Below are positions 1-6,799 of a stretch of DNA of 6,807 nt, in pieces. How positions within the stretch are numbered: position 1 is the stretch's first letter; each line of letters begins with the position of its first letter. The stretch spans positions 1 to 6,807 of the forward strand of contig JAGCLI010000183.1 in NCBI GenBank assembly GCA_017647065.1, read 5' to 3'. The notes below the pieces were generated by a model that saw only the letters and a list, made by a program, of their open reading frames with translations, was not told where the DNA came from and did not search any database. The translations under genes were made by a program, and so were the position numbers. The stretch comes from Bacteroidales bacterium. GTDB lineage: Bacteria > Bacteroidota > Bacteroidia > Bacteroidales > P3.

Positions 1-456
1 ATTATGACTTCTAATATCGGTTCTAATATTCTTCAAGAGTATTTAGAAAGGGATAAAGAGACTTTGATTTCTAAATGGGAGGAAGTGAAAGAGGAAATAA
101 AGTCCATGATGAGAAAAACTGTGCGTCCAGAATTTCTTAATAGAATTGATGAAATAGTAGTCTTTAAACCTTTGATGAAAGCTCAGATTAGAGAAATTGT
201 CTCTTTGCAGTTAAGAGGGTTAAAGGCAATTCTTAGAGAAAAAAATATAGAATTGATTGCAAAAACTGAAGTTGAGGATTTTTTAGCAGATAAAGGTTAT
301 GATATATCTCTTGGTGCAAGACCTGTTAAAAGGATTATACAAAAGTATGTAACAAATAGATTATCAGTTCTTTTGATAAATGGAGCGGTTGGTGAGAATA
401 CTAAGATTGAAATGTTTGTTGCAGAAGATGAAATACGGTTTAAGACAATCAAATAA
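1..456 (+). CDS. clpB: ATP-dependent chaperone ClpB, C-terminal part (5' end outside window)
   Basis: ClpB is a cytoplasmic hexameric AAA+ disaggregase that works with DnaK/DnaJ/GrpE to pull proteins out of aggregates after heat or other stress. Only the end of the second ATPase domain (D2) is present, 151 codons of a protein usually about 860 residues long. The frame is open at base 1, so the ATG at 4 is an internal Met, not a start. Visible landmarks, numbered from that Met: the sensor-1 segment MTSNIGS at 1-7 (Asn4); RPEFLNRIDE at 41-50, whose Arg47 fits the D2 arginine finger; FKPL at 54-57; and the sensor-2 segment GARPVKR at 104-110 (Arg106) in the small D2 subdomain. The gene ends with TAA at 454. 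These motifs are shared with ClpA and ClpC, but NRIDEIVVFKPL and the C-terminal helix pattern fit ClpB best. No terminator is seen before the next gene. Truncation is due to the window edge, not decay. Confidence 0.93.
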   Translation: MMTSNIGSNILQEYLERDKETLISKWEEVKEEIKSMMRKTVRPEFLNRIDEIVVFKPLMKAQIREIVSLQLRGLKAILREKNIELIAKTEVEDFLADKGYDISLGARPVKRIIQKYVTNRLSVLLINGAVGENTKIEMFVAEDEIRFKTIK

Positions 457-467
457 GCAAATAATGC

Positions 468-496
468 TTGTCTTACGTAAAAAATGAGTATTTTTG
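468..496 (+). promoter_or_regulatory. Bacteroidota-type promoter for glmM (-33 TTG, -7 TATTTTTG)
   Basis: The -7 element TATTTTTG (489-496) matches the Bacteroidota primary sigma factor consensus TAnnTTTG exactly. A TTG at 468-470 lies 18 bases upstream, in the range expected for the -33 element. Transcription would start near 502-504, giving a leader of about 14 bases before the glmM ATG at 517. There is no Shine-Dalgarno sequence, as is usual in this phylum. The spacer contains the perfect palindrome TTACGTAA (473-480). The promoter suggests glmM can be transcribed apart from clpB, although no terminator separates them. Confidence 0.65.
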
Positions 497-516
497 CACG
501 ATAAAACGAAATTATT

Positions 517-1908
517 ATGGCTTTAATAAAATCAATTTCAGGATTTAGAGGAACAATAGGTGGCAAAGTCGGAGAAGGACTCTCACCTATTGATACAGTA
601 AAGTTTACAGCAGCGTTTGCAGCTTTTATAAAAGAACTTTATGGTAAAGAAAAAATAACAATAGTTTTAGGACGCGATGCAAGAGTGTCGGGAGAAATGG
701 TTTCACACCTTGTTGTAGGAACTTTAATGGGTATGGGCGTTGATGTAATCGATACAGGGCTTTCAACAACTCCTACTGTAGAGGTCGCAGTTACTGACTT
801 AAAAGCAGATGCAGGTATAATTCTTACTGCAAGTCATAATCCTATGCAATGGAATGCACTTAAATTCTTAAATAACAAAGGAGAATTTATTTCAGCAAGC
901 GAAGGAAAAAGAGTTTTGGAAATAGCAGATGATGATAATTATGATTTTGCACAAGTAGAACACTTAGGTAAATATACAACTGATGATACCACTGTTGATA
1001 AACATATAGAAAAGGTATTAGCATTAGAACTTGTAGATGTGGAAGCAATAAAGAATGCGGGTTTTCGTGTGGCTTTTGATGCAGTTTGTTCAACAGGAGG
1101 ATTTGTTCTTAATAAATTGTTAAAAGCATTGGGAGTTAAGGAAATTGTAGCTTTGAATGAAGAGCCAACAGGAGTGTTTCCTCACAATCCAGAGCCACTT
1201 CCAGAAAATATTACTCAGATTTGTAATGAGGTAGTAGCAAAAAAATGTGATGTTGGCTTTATTGTTGATCCAGATGTTGATAGATTGGCAATAGTAAGTG
1301 AAGACGGACAACCTTTTGTTGAAGAATATTCATTGGTTTCTATTGCAGATTACGTATTGAAGCATACTCCTGGTGCAACTGTTTCAAATATGTCTTCAAC
1401 AAGAGCATTAAGGGATGTAACAGAAGCAAAGAATCAACAATATTTTGCTTCGGCTGTTGGAGAAGTAAATGTTGTTGAAATGATGAAAAAGCATAATGCG
1501 GTAATAGGAGGAGAAGGAAACGGAGGTATTATCTATCCTGCAATTCATTATGGTCGCGATGCTTTGGTTGGAATTGCTTTATTCCTTACTCTACTTGCAA
1601 AAAGTAAAATGACATGTTCTCAACTTAGAGCAACTTATCCTAATTATGAAATTTCTAAAAACAAAATGGAACTTACAAAAGATATGAATGTGGATTCTAT
1701 TTTGGAACAAATGGCTGAAAAATACAAAGACTACGAAGTTTCAACCATAGACGGAGTAAAGATAAACATAGAAAAGGAATGGGTTCATCTAAGAAAAAGT
1801 AATACAGAACCAATAATTAGAGTTTATTCTGAAAGCAAAGACTTGGACTCAGCCAACAAATTAGCTCAAAAAATAATAAACGAAATAAAAGAAATTATAA
1901 ACAAATAA
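517..1908 (+). CDS. glmM: Phosphoglucosamine mutase (alpha-D-phosphohexomutase family)
   Basis: GlmM interconverts glucosamine-6-phosphate and glucosamine-1-phosphate in the cytoplasm, the step before GlmU makes UDP-GlcNAc for peptidoglycan and lipid A. The 463-residue length is normal for the family. All four active-site loops are visible: the phosphoserine loop TASHNP at 104-109 with catalytic Ser106; the Mg2+ loop DPDVDR at 251-256 (Asp251, Asp253, Asp255); the sugar-recognition loop GEGNGG at 332-337; and the C-terminal phosphate-binding loop RKSNTEP at 427-433 with Arg436 after it. The sugar loop is GEGNGG rather than the GExSGH of phosphomannomutase/phosphoglucomutase, which favours a glucosamine-phosphate mutase, as does its use in related Bacteroidota enzymes. 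A phosphomannomutase or a dual-specificity enzyme cannot be excluded by eye. The start at 517 sits just behind a good promoter and gives the expected N-terminus with SGFRGT at 8-13. A secreted-protein gene follows after 16 bases. Confidence 0.88.
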   Translation: MALIKSISGFRGTIGGKVGEGLSPIDTVKFTAAFAAFIKELYGKEKITIVLGRDARVSGEMVSHLVVGTLMGMGVDVIDTGLSTTPTVEVAVTDLKADAGIILTASHNPMQWNALKFLNNKGEFISASEGKRVLEIADDDNYDFAQVEHLGKYTTDDTTVDKHIEKVLALELVDVEAIKNAGFRVAFDAVCSTGGFVLNKLLKALGVKEIVALNEEPTGVFPHNPEPLPENITQICNEVVAKKCDVGFIVDPDVDRLAIVSEDGQPFVEEYSLVSIADYVLKHTPGATVSNMSSTRALRDVTEAKNQQYFASAVGEVNVVEMMKKHNAVIGGEGNGGIIYPAIHYGRDALVGIALFLTLLAKSKMTCSQLRATYPNYEISKNKMELTKDMNVDSILEQMAEKYKDYEVSTIDGVKINIEKEWVHLRKSNTEPIIRVYSESKDLDSANKLAQKIINEIKEIINK

Positions 1909-1924
1909 AAAAACGAAGAAAAGT

Positions 1925-2866
1925 ATGAAGAAAATTTTAGCATTAGCTTTAGCACTAGTATTTAGTGCAGGTGCATTTGCACAAACACCAAATGTAACAA
2001 CAACAATCGACAACTTAACACCAACAACAATTACAGCATCTTTTGAAATGGATGAAAATTGTACAAAATATCATATCTTAGCAGATGTAGTTGGAGGAAT
2101 GGAACAATGGGTTCAAATGTTTGGAACTCCATTAAGAGATTTAGTTATTCAATGGTCGCTTGGATTTGAAGCAGACACAACATACACATGGACTGATATG
2201 ATGCCAAACACTGATTATGTCGTATATGTTGTAGCAGTTAATGAAACAGATACATCAGAAGTTCTTACAACTACTTGCACTACTCCACAAGCAGGAGGAG
2301 AAGGAGCAAGCGTTGTTACAATAGAATTATCAAACATAACAGAAACTTCTGTTATTATGACAGCTACTCCAAACGATCAAACTTCTAGATTTTTAGATGG
2401 TTTAGTTGAAAAAGCATTATTAGATGAAATTGGACAAGACTCTTTGATGACTATGTTAGTAGCACAACCTTATTGGTTATATGAAACAGATGTTTGGGAA
2501 TGGCTTGATCTTACACCAGGAATGGAATACTATGCCTTCGCAATTGGTCAAAATGCAGCAGAACAATGGGGAGAAATGACAATTGTTCCTTTCACTACAT
2601 TAGTTTCTGGCTTAAATGAAGTAGCAAACAATGGAATCACTTTATATCCAAACCCTGCTACAAATCTTGTTTCATTAAATAATGCAGAAATAGGCAGTGT
2701 TGTTGAATTAATCGATATTCAAGGAAGAGTATTAAAATCATTTGTTGTAAATTCTACAAGTCAAACAATAGAACTTCAAGGAATTGAAGCAGGATTATAT
2801 GTAGTTAAAACAATAACACCAAACAAAGAAAAAACTTTTGTTAACAAATTAATTGTTAATGAATAA
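1925..2866 (+). CDS. Secreted protein with two related modules and a T9SS type A sorting domain
   Basis: The product is 313 residues and its function is unknown. Residues 1-19 form a Sec signal peptide: two lysines, a Leu/Ala-rich core, and GAFA before the cut, leaving Gln20 as the new N-terminus, as is common for Bacteroidota exported proteins. Residues about 24-120 and 128-226 are two diverged copies of one beta-rich, fibronectin-III-like module. Residues about 237-313 are a C-terminal sorting domain with YPNP at 241-244, ELIDIQGRVL at 261-270, GLYVVK at 290-295 and KLIV near the end. This domain directs proteins through the type IX secretion system, where it is normally cleaved and the protein anchored at the surface or released. 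The protein is acidic, with only Cys46 and Cys118 in the mature part. No promoter box lies in the 16-base gap after glmM, so read-through from glmM is likely. It ends in tandem stops TAATAG, then a terminator. No catalytic motif was seen; adhesin or structural roles are guesses. Confidence 0.85.
   Translation: MKKILALALALVFSAGAFAQTPNVTTTIDNLTPTTITASFEMDENCTKYHILADVVGGMEQWVQMFGTPLRDLVIQWSLGFEADTTYTWTDMMPNTDYVVYVVAVNETDTSEVLTTTCTTPQAGGEGASVVTIELSNITETSVIMTATPNDQTSRFLDGLVEKALLDEIGQDSLMTMLVAQPYWLYETDVWEWLDLTPGMEYYAFAIGQNAAEQWGEMTIVPFTTLVSGLNEVANNGITLYPNPATNLVSLNNAEIGSVVELIDIQGRVLKSFVVNSTSQTIELQGIEAGLYVVKTITPNKEKTFVNKLIVNE
1994..2602 (+). repeat. Two tandem diverged fibronectin-III-like modules within the T9SS cargo protein
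   Basis: This is a repeat at protein level, not a DNA repeat. Module A covers residues 24-120 (bases 1994-2284) and module B residues 128-226 (bases 2306-2602). Both open with a strand of the type TTIDNLTPTTI / VTIELSNITETSVI. Both have a middle helical-looking stretch ending in an aromatic residue before an acidic turn, then Trp plus a loop of the type MMPNTDYVVYVVAVN / LTPGMEYYAFAIGQN. Both end in a Thr-rich strand (TTTCTT / VPFTTL). The Trp, the P-x-T/M-x-Y core and the following A-x-x-x-N are shared. They are joined by a short Gly-rich linker (QAGGEGAS). The fold name is inferred from this strand pattern. Confidence 0.6.
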
Positions 2867-2897
2867 TAGCAATTTTTCAATTATAAAAAAATAAGAC

Positions 2898-2945
2898 AAA
2901 ATCTTCTCAATAGTGTGAGTAATTATCACTATTGAGAAGATTTTT
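2898..2945 (+). terminator. Rho-independent terminator after the T9SS cargo gene
   Basis: A perfect 18-bp inverted repeat pairs 2898-2915 with 2927-2944 around an 11-base loop, and the descending arm runs into five T residues (2941-2945). It lies 32 bases after the TAA of the cargo gene and closes the glmM-cargo unit. The ascending arm begins with A residues, so it could also work on the opposite strand. The arm ends only 14 bases before the ATG of the next gene. Confidence 0.85.
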
Positions 2946-2950
2946 CTTTG
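2943..2950 (+). promoter_or_regulatory. Possible weak -7 element for the glycosyltransferase-metG unit
   Basis: TTTCTTTG differs from the TAnnTTTG -7 consensus at one position. If used, transcription would begin about 2-4 bases before the ATG at 2959, giving an almost leaderless mRNA. No TTG is found at the proper distance upstream, and the T-run is part of the terminator tail, so the match may be chance. It is listed because the strong terminator upstream means the next unit needs its own promoter or read-through. Confidence 0.25.
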
Positions 2951-2958
2951 CAATCATT

Positions 2959-3903
2959 ATGGAAATATCAGCAATAGTACCAAGTTACAATGAAGAAAAA
3001 AATGTGCCGTTAATCTATAAAAGACTAACCGACACATTATCTCAAATATCTGATAAATACGAAATAATCTTTGTAAACGATTGTAGCAAGGACTCTACGC
3101 TTAGTGTAATTAAACAAATATCCGAGAAAGATTCTCACGTAAAATACATTAGTTTTTCAAGAAATTTCGGACATCAAATTGCAGTTAGTGCAGGATTAGA
3201 TATGTGTAAAGGCAAAGCAGTCGTTATAATAGATGGCGATTTGCAAGACCCACCCGAATTAATTCTTGAAATGTACAAAAAATATCAAGAAGGCTACAAA
3301 GTAGTCTATGCAAAAAGAAAAACAAGAGAAGGAGAAACATGGTTTAAGAAAGCAACAGCAAAACTTTTCTATCGCTTTCTTGCAGCAATGACAAGTATAG
3401 AAATCCCTGTTGATGTAGGAGATTTCCGACTCATTGATCAAGTAATAGTAAACCACCTTCGCAATATGCCAGAAAAGTCAAAATACATAAGAGGTCAAAT
3501 CTCATGGATAGGATACAAACAAACCTTTGTAGAATATCATAGAGATGCACGCCTATATGGAAAAACAAACTATCCACTCAAAAAAATGCTACGCTTAGCC
3601 TTTGATGGCATAACAGCATTTAGCGATAAACCACTAAAAATGGCCTCAGCAATAGGTATAATCTCAGCAATACTTTCACTACTCGCCATTGTTTATGCAC
3701 TAATATCTCACTTTATATTTGATAGTGCAGTATCAGGTTGGACTTCCTTGATAATAAGTGTTTTGTTTATAGGAGGAGTGCAACTAATCACAATAGGAAT
3801 AATAGGAGAATACATAGCAAGAATAAATAACGATGTTCGCAATAGACCATTGTATATAATAGAAGAAGAAAACATAGAAAACCAAGAAAATAATAAACAA
3901 TAA
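2959..3903 (+). CDS. Membrane-anchored family 2 glycosyltransferase (DPM1/GtrB/ArnC-like)
   Basis: This 314-residue protein probably transfers a sugar from a nucleotide sugar to a polyprenyl phosphate on the inner face of the cytoplasmic membrane, as GtrB, ArnC and dolichol-phosphate-mannose synthase do. The lipid-linked sugar would then modify an envelope glycan or protein. GT-A motifs are [10 protein letters not shown] (6-15), VNDCSKDST (39-47), SRNFGHQ (67-73) and the metal-binding DGD (92-94) inside [16 protein letters not shown] (154-160), RG (178-179) and [17 protein letters not shown] (202-218) are typical of the polyprenyl-phosphate branch. Two hydrophobic segments, about 227-252 and 261-285, form a C-terminal membrane hairpin. 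An in-frame ATG at 2932 lies inside the terminator arm and would add nine poorly fitting residues, so the ATG at 2959, directly before [10 protein letters not shown], is chosen. metG follows after 2 bases. Sugar and acceptor cannot be read from the sequence; no flippase or modifying partner is next to it. Confidence 0.85.
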   Translation: MEISAIVPSYNEEKNVPLIYKRLTDTLSQISDKYEIIFVNDCSKDSTLSVIKQISEKDSHVKYISFSRNFGHQIAVSAGLDMCKGKAVVIIDGDLQDPPELILEMYKKYQEGYKVVYAKRKTREGETWFKKATAKLFYRFLAAMTSIEIPVDVGDFRLIDQVIVNHLRNMPEKSKYIRGQISWIGYKQTFVEYHRDARLYGKTNYPLKKMLRLAFDGITAFSDKPLKMASAIGIISAILSLLAIVYALISHFIFDSAVSGWTSLIISVLFIGGVQLITIGIIGEYIARINNDVRNRPLYIIEEENIENQENNKQ

Positions 3904-3905
3904 AG

Positions 3906-5960
3906 ATGAAATACATAGAGACAGATAATAAATTTAATCGTTATTGCGTAACCACAGCCTTACCTTACGCAAACGGACCTGTACATATAGGACACTTAGC
4001 GGGTGTTTACGTGCCAGCAGACATATATGTACGCTATTTAAGAATGATGAACGAAGACGTACTCTTTATAGGAGGAAGCGATGAACACGGAGTACCAATT
4101 ACAATCAAAGCAAGAAATGAAGGTCTTACACCACAAGACATAGTAGATCGCTATCACGCAATCATAAAACAAGCCTTTCAAGATTTAGGTATATCTTTTG
4201 ACATATACTCTCGTACATCATCAAAAATACACGCTGAAACAGCCTCTGATTTCTTTAAAAACCTTTACGAAAAAGGCAAATTCGTAGAAAAAACCTCTCA
4301 ACAATACTACGATGAAGCAACAAATACATTCCTTGCCGACCGTTATATAACAGGAACTTGCCCACATTGTGGAAACGAAAAAGCATACGGCGATCAATGT
4401 GAAGCATGTGGCACAAGCCTTTCAGCAACTGATTTAATAAATCCAAAATCTACACTTTCAGGACAAGAGCCTCAATTAAAAGAAACAAAACATTGGTATT
4501 TGCCACTTGAAGAATACGAAACATTTATGAGAGAATGGATACTTGACTCTCACAAAGAATGGAAAACCAACGTATATGGACAATGTAAAAGTTGGATTGA
4601 CCAAGGTCTTCAAGCAAGAGCAGTAACAAGAGATTTGGATTGGGGAGTAAAAGTGCCGATAGAAGGAGCAGATGGCAAAGTATTATACGTATGGTTTGAC
4701 GCACCAATAGGATATATCTCAAACACAAAAGAACTATACCCACAAAATTGGGAAAAATGGTGGAAAGAAAAAGACACAAAACTTGTTCACTTCATAGGAA
4801 AAGACAATATAGTATTCCATTGCATAATATTCCCAGCAATGCTTAAAGCAGAAGGAAGTTATATCTTACCAGAAAACGTACCCGCTAACGAATTCTTAAA
4901 CCTTGAAGGCGATAAAATATCAACCTCTCGCAATTGGGCAGTGTGGTTACACGAATACCTAAAAGATTTTCCAGGAAAACAAGACGTATTGAAATATGTG
5001 CTATGTGCAAACGCACCAGAAACAAAAGATAACGACTTCACATGGAAAGATTTCCAAACACGCAACAACTCAGAACTTGTAGCAATCTTTGGAAACTTTG
5101 TAAACCGAACAATAGTCTTAACACACAAATACTTTGAAGGCAAAGTACCACAAAGATGCACACTAAACGAACTTGACATTCAAACAATAGAACAAATAAA
5201 ACAATACCCTGAAAAAATAGGACGAAGCATAGAACAATACCGATTCCGAGAAGCCCTAAACGAACTAATGAATCTTGCACGCCTTGGCAACAAATACCTA
5301 ACCGAAAACGAGCCTTGGAAAACAATAAAGACAGATGCAGAACGCACAGCAACAGTTTTGAATATTTCGTTGCAAATATGTGCAAACCTTGCCATACTAT
5401 CGGAACCATTCCTGCCATTTACAGCAGAAAAATTACGTGGAATATTAAACCAAGACAAAGCCTTTTGGTATGAAGCAGGCAATTCAGAACTTTTAGAAGA
5501 AGGAAAACAAATCAATCCAGCACAATTGTTGTTTGAACAAATAGACGACAAACAAATAGAAGCACAATTAGAAAAATTACAACAAACAAAAAAAGCAAAC
5601 GACTTAGCCTCAGCCACAGTAGAGCCACAAAAAGCGAACATAGAGTATGATGACTTTGCTAAAATGGATATAAGAGTAGGAACAATACTTGCAGCCGAAA
5701 AAGTAGCCAAAACAAAAAAACTTTTAAAATTAACAATTGACACAGGAATTGACCAACGTACAATAGTAAGTGGAATAGCAGAATATTATTCACCAGAAGA
5801 AATTATCGGAAAGCAAGTATCAGTATTAGTAAACCTTGCACCAAAAGCACTAAAAGGCATAGAAAGTCAAGGAATGATACTAATGGCAGAAAACCTTGAC
5901 GGAAGTTTAAGCTTTATTTCGCCAGAAAAGCCAATCAGAAACGGCGGAACAATTAGCTAA
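3906..5960 (+). CDS. metG: Methionine--tRNA ligase with C-terminal tRNA-binding (Trbp111-like) domain
   Basis: MetRS charges tRNA-Met, including the initiator, with methionine using ATP. The 684-residue length suits the long, dimeric form. The class I HIGH motif is at 27-30. A connective insert carries a zinc knuckle, CPHC (152-155) and CEAC (165-168). The KMSKS-equivalent is KISTS at 337-341, keeping the first Lys and last Ser but with Thr at the fourth place. The helical anticodon-binding domain covers about 370-545 and contains the NEPW signature at 468-471. A charged, Lys/Gln-rich linker (about 546-578) leads to an OB-fold EMAP/Trbp111 domain (about 579-684) with DIRVGTIL at 588-595 and SQGMIL at 654-659, which strengthens tRNA binding and dimerisation. 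The ATG at 3906 is two bases after the glycosyltransferase stop, with no Shine-Dalgarno sequence, so the two are probably co-transcribed. The coding strand is unusually rich in A and C compared with clpB and glmM. Confidence 0.96.
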   Translation: MKYIETDNKFNRYCVTTALPYANGPVHIGHLAGVYVPADIYVRYLRMMNEDVLFIGGSDEHGVPITIKARNEGLTPQDIVDRYHAIIKQAFQDLGISFDIYSRTSSKIHAETASDFFKNLYEKGKFVEKTSQQYYDEATNTFLADRYITGTCPHCGNEKAYGDQCEACGTSLSATDLINPKSTLSGQEPQLKETKHWYLPLEEYETFMREWILDSHKEWKTNVYGQCKSWIDQGLQARAVTRDLDWGVKVPIEGADGKVLYVWFDAPIGYISNTKELYPQNWEKWWKEKDTKLVHFIGKDNIVFHCIIFPAMLKAEGSYILPENVPANEFLNLEGDKISTSRNWAVWLHEYLKDFPGKQDVLKYVLCANAPETKDNDFTWKDFQTRNNSELVAIFGNFVNRTIVLTHKYFEGKVPQRCTLNELDIQTIEQIKQYPEKIGRSIEQYRFREALNELMNLARLGNKYLTENEPWKTIKTDAERTATVLNISLQICANLAILSEPFLPFTAEKLRGILNQDKAFWYEAGNSELLEEGKQINPAQLLFEQIDDKQIEAQLEKLQQTKKANDLASATVEPQKANIEYDDFAKMDIRVGTILAAEKVAKTKKLLKLTIDTGIDQRTIVSGIAEYYSPEEIIGKQVSVLVNLAPKALKGIESQGMILMAENLDGSLSFISPEKPIRNGGTIS

Positions 5961-5982
5961 AACAAAAAAAAAGAAGGGGAAT

Positions 5983-6036
5983 TTTATAGGAACTATTTGT
6001 TTCTATGAATTAAAGTAAAAACTCTTTGTTTTAATT
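5983..6036 (+). other. Two weak hairpins in the metG 3' untranslated region
   Basis: Bases 5983-5992 can pair with 6000-6009 around a 7-base loop (10 pairs, two of them G-U). Bases 6008-6019 can pair with 6025-6036 around a 5-base loop (12 pairs, two of them G-U). They share bases 6008-6009, so they stack end to end or compete slightly. The G-U pairs mean they are more stable as + strand RNA than the DNA palindrome suggests. Both are A/U-rich and neither is followed by a T-run, so they are not terminators by themselves. They may protect the mRNA 3' end or be chance in A/T-rich DNA. Confidence 0.3.
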
Positions 6037-6037
6037 T

Positions 6038-6079
6038 AAAAAATCAAAGAAAAAATTATTTTTTTCTTTGATTTTTTTT
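6038..6079 (+). terminator. Strong A/T-rich terminator after metG
   Basis: A perfect 18-bp stem pairs 6038-6055 with 6060-6077 around a 4-base TTAT loop. The core is ATCAAAGA pairing with TCTTTGAT; the outer and inner flanks are A runs opposite T runs, and the T-run continues to 6079. It lies 77 bases after the metG stop and ends the glycosyltransferase-metG unit. It is nearly symmetric and could work in both directions. Confidence 0.8.
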
Positions 6080-6103
6080 CATTTTTCTTTGAAAAATTTT
6101 TTA

Positions 6104-6111
6104 TATATTTG
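6104..6111 (+). promoter_or_regulatory. -7 promoter element for the last exported-protein gene
   Basis: TATATTTG matches the Bacteroidota TAnnTTTG -7 consensus exactly and is followed by GCG, a common context. Transcription would start near 6117, about 22 bases before the ATG at 6140. The -33 region is only a run of T (about 6082-6086) without a clear TTG at the right distance; the TTTG at 6088-6091 is only 12 bases away, too close. This box supports 6140 as the start, because the in-frame ATG at 6068 lies upstream of the predicted transcript. Confidence 0.55.
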
Positions 6112-6139
6112 CGTGCGTAAAATCATATTAAAATACAAA

Positions 6140-6799
6140 ATGAAAAGATTATTCGCATTAGTTGCTTTATGCTTACTCTCAGTAGTAACATTCGCACAAA
6201 AAGACGTTACAAAGTTCTTAGGAATTCCAGTAGATGGTACAAAAACCCAAATGATTCAAAAGTTAAAAGCAAAAGGCTTTGTTTATAATCAGCAAAAAGA
6301 TATTTTAAAAGGAGAATTTAACGGAGAACAGGTTGAAATCAGCGTACAAACCCAAGGAAATAAGGTTTGGAGATTAGCCGTTTCAGATGTTAAAGGAAGA
6401 GATGAAGGACAAATCAAAATAAGATACAATAAACTCATTAATCAATTCAAGAATAATGAAAATTATATGGCAATTTCTGAAAATGAAGAATTGTCCGAAG
6501 ATGAAGATATTAGGTATAAAATGATAGTTGACAATAAACAATATCAAACAGCATTCTATCAAAAACCTAATATTGACTCTACTCAATATAGACAAATACT
6601 TCAAACCAAGTATGCAAATGAAATTAAGCGTATAGAAGAGTATGAAGCAAAGTTTTCAGAGGAAGAACTTGAAAATCCACAAGGAGAACTTAAAGAAAAT
6701 ATGGAAAAAATATCTGAATGGGCTTTGGAAATTGTGCAAATAGAAATGAAAGAAATTTTAAATAATGCTTACAAAAAATTAGTGTGGTTTACGATATGA
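6140..6799 (+). CDS. Exported protein of unknown function, possibly truncated by a TGA
   Basis: The product has 219 residues and no function I can name. It begins with a Sec signal peptide: MKR, a Leu/Ala/Val core, and TFA before the cut after residue 19, giving Gln20 as the mature N-terminus. Cys11 does not sit in a lipobox, so it is not a lipoprotein and is probably periplasmic. The start at 6140 follows a -7 box; the in-frame ATG at 6068 would add 24 residues and lies inside the upstream terminator. The mature part opens with KDVTKFLGIPVDGTK (21-35), a pattern I recall from small exported Bacteroidales proteins. It has a mixed alpha/beta first half, an acidic stretch SENEELSEDED (113-123), and a Glu/Lys-rich helical C-terminal half (about 155-212). 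It ends abruptly at KKLVWFTI with TGA, where remembered relatives run on by about 25-30 residues. The other five genes all stop with TAA. It could be a slightly truncated protein or a fresh pseudogene. Confidence 0.7.
   Translation: MKRLFALVALCLLSVVTFAQKDVTKFLGIPVDGTKTQMIQKLKAKGFVYNQQKDILKGEFNGEQVEISVQTQGNKVWRLAVSDVKGRDEGQIKIRYNKLINQFKNNENYMAISENEELSEDEDIRYKMIVDNKQYQTAFYQKPNIDSTQYRQILQTKYANEIKRIEEYEAKFSEEELENPQGELKENMEKISEWALEIVQIEMKEILNNAYKKLVWFTI

Noticed and set aside
454..470. Small hairpin after clpB (AAGCA paired with TGCTT) as a terminator
   Set aside because: The stem is only five to six pairs and is followed by a mixed sequence and A residues, not a T-run. It is not a convincing terminator.
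297..566. Minus-strand open frame of 89 codons across the clpB end, intergenic gap and glmM start
   Set aside because: It covers the conserved ClpB C-terminus, the glmM promoter and the glmM N-terminus, and its translation has no recognisable features.
2932..2958. ATG at 2932 as the glycosyltransferase start
   Set aside because: It lies within the terminator arm and adds nine residues that do not belong to the normal family N-terminus, which begins at about [10 protein letters not shown].
5180..5743. Open frame of 187 codons on the minus strand opposite metG
   Set aside because: It lies wholly inside the well-supported metG gene and its product is rich in Ser, Cys and Phe, as expected from the complement of Lys/Glu/Ala codons. 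No domain, promoter or conserved motif was seen. Several shorter antisense frames (for example 4859-5179 and 5038-5418) were rejected for the same reason.
6068..6139. ATG at 6068 as the start of the last gene
   Set aside because: It is inside the metG terminator and upstream of the -7 box. It would place a charged extension before a perfect signal peptide starting at 6140.
6797..6799. TGA recoded as an amino acid organism-wide or as selenocysteine
   Set aside because: No other gene here has an in-frame TGA and Trp is written TGG throughout, so a changed code is unsupported. The remembered residue at this place is Ser rather than Cys, and too little downstream sequence is available to see an insertion element.
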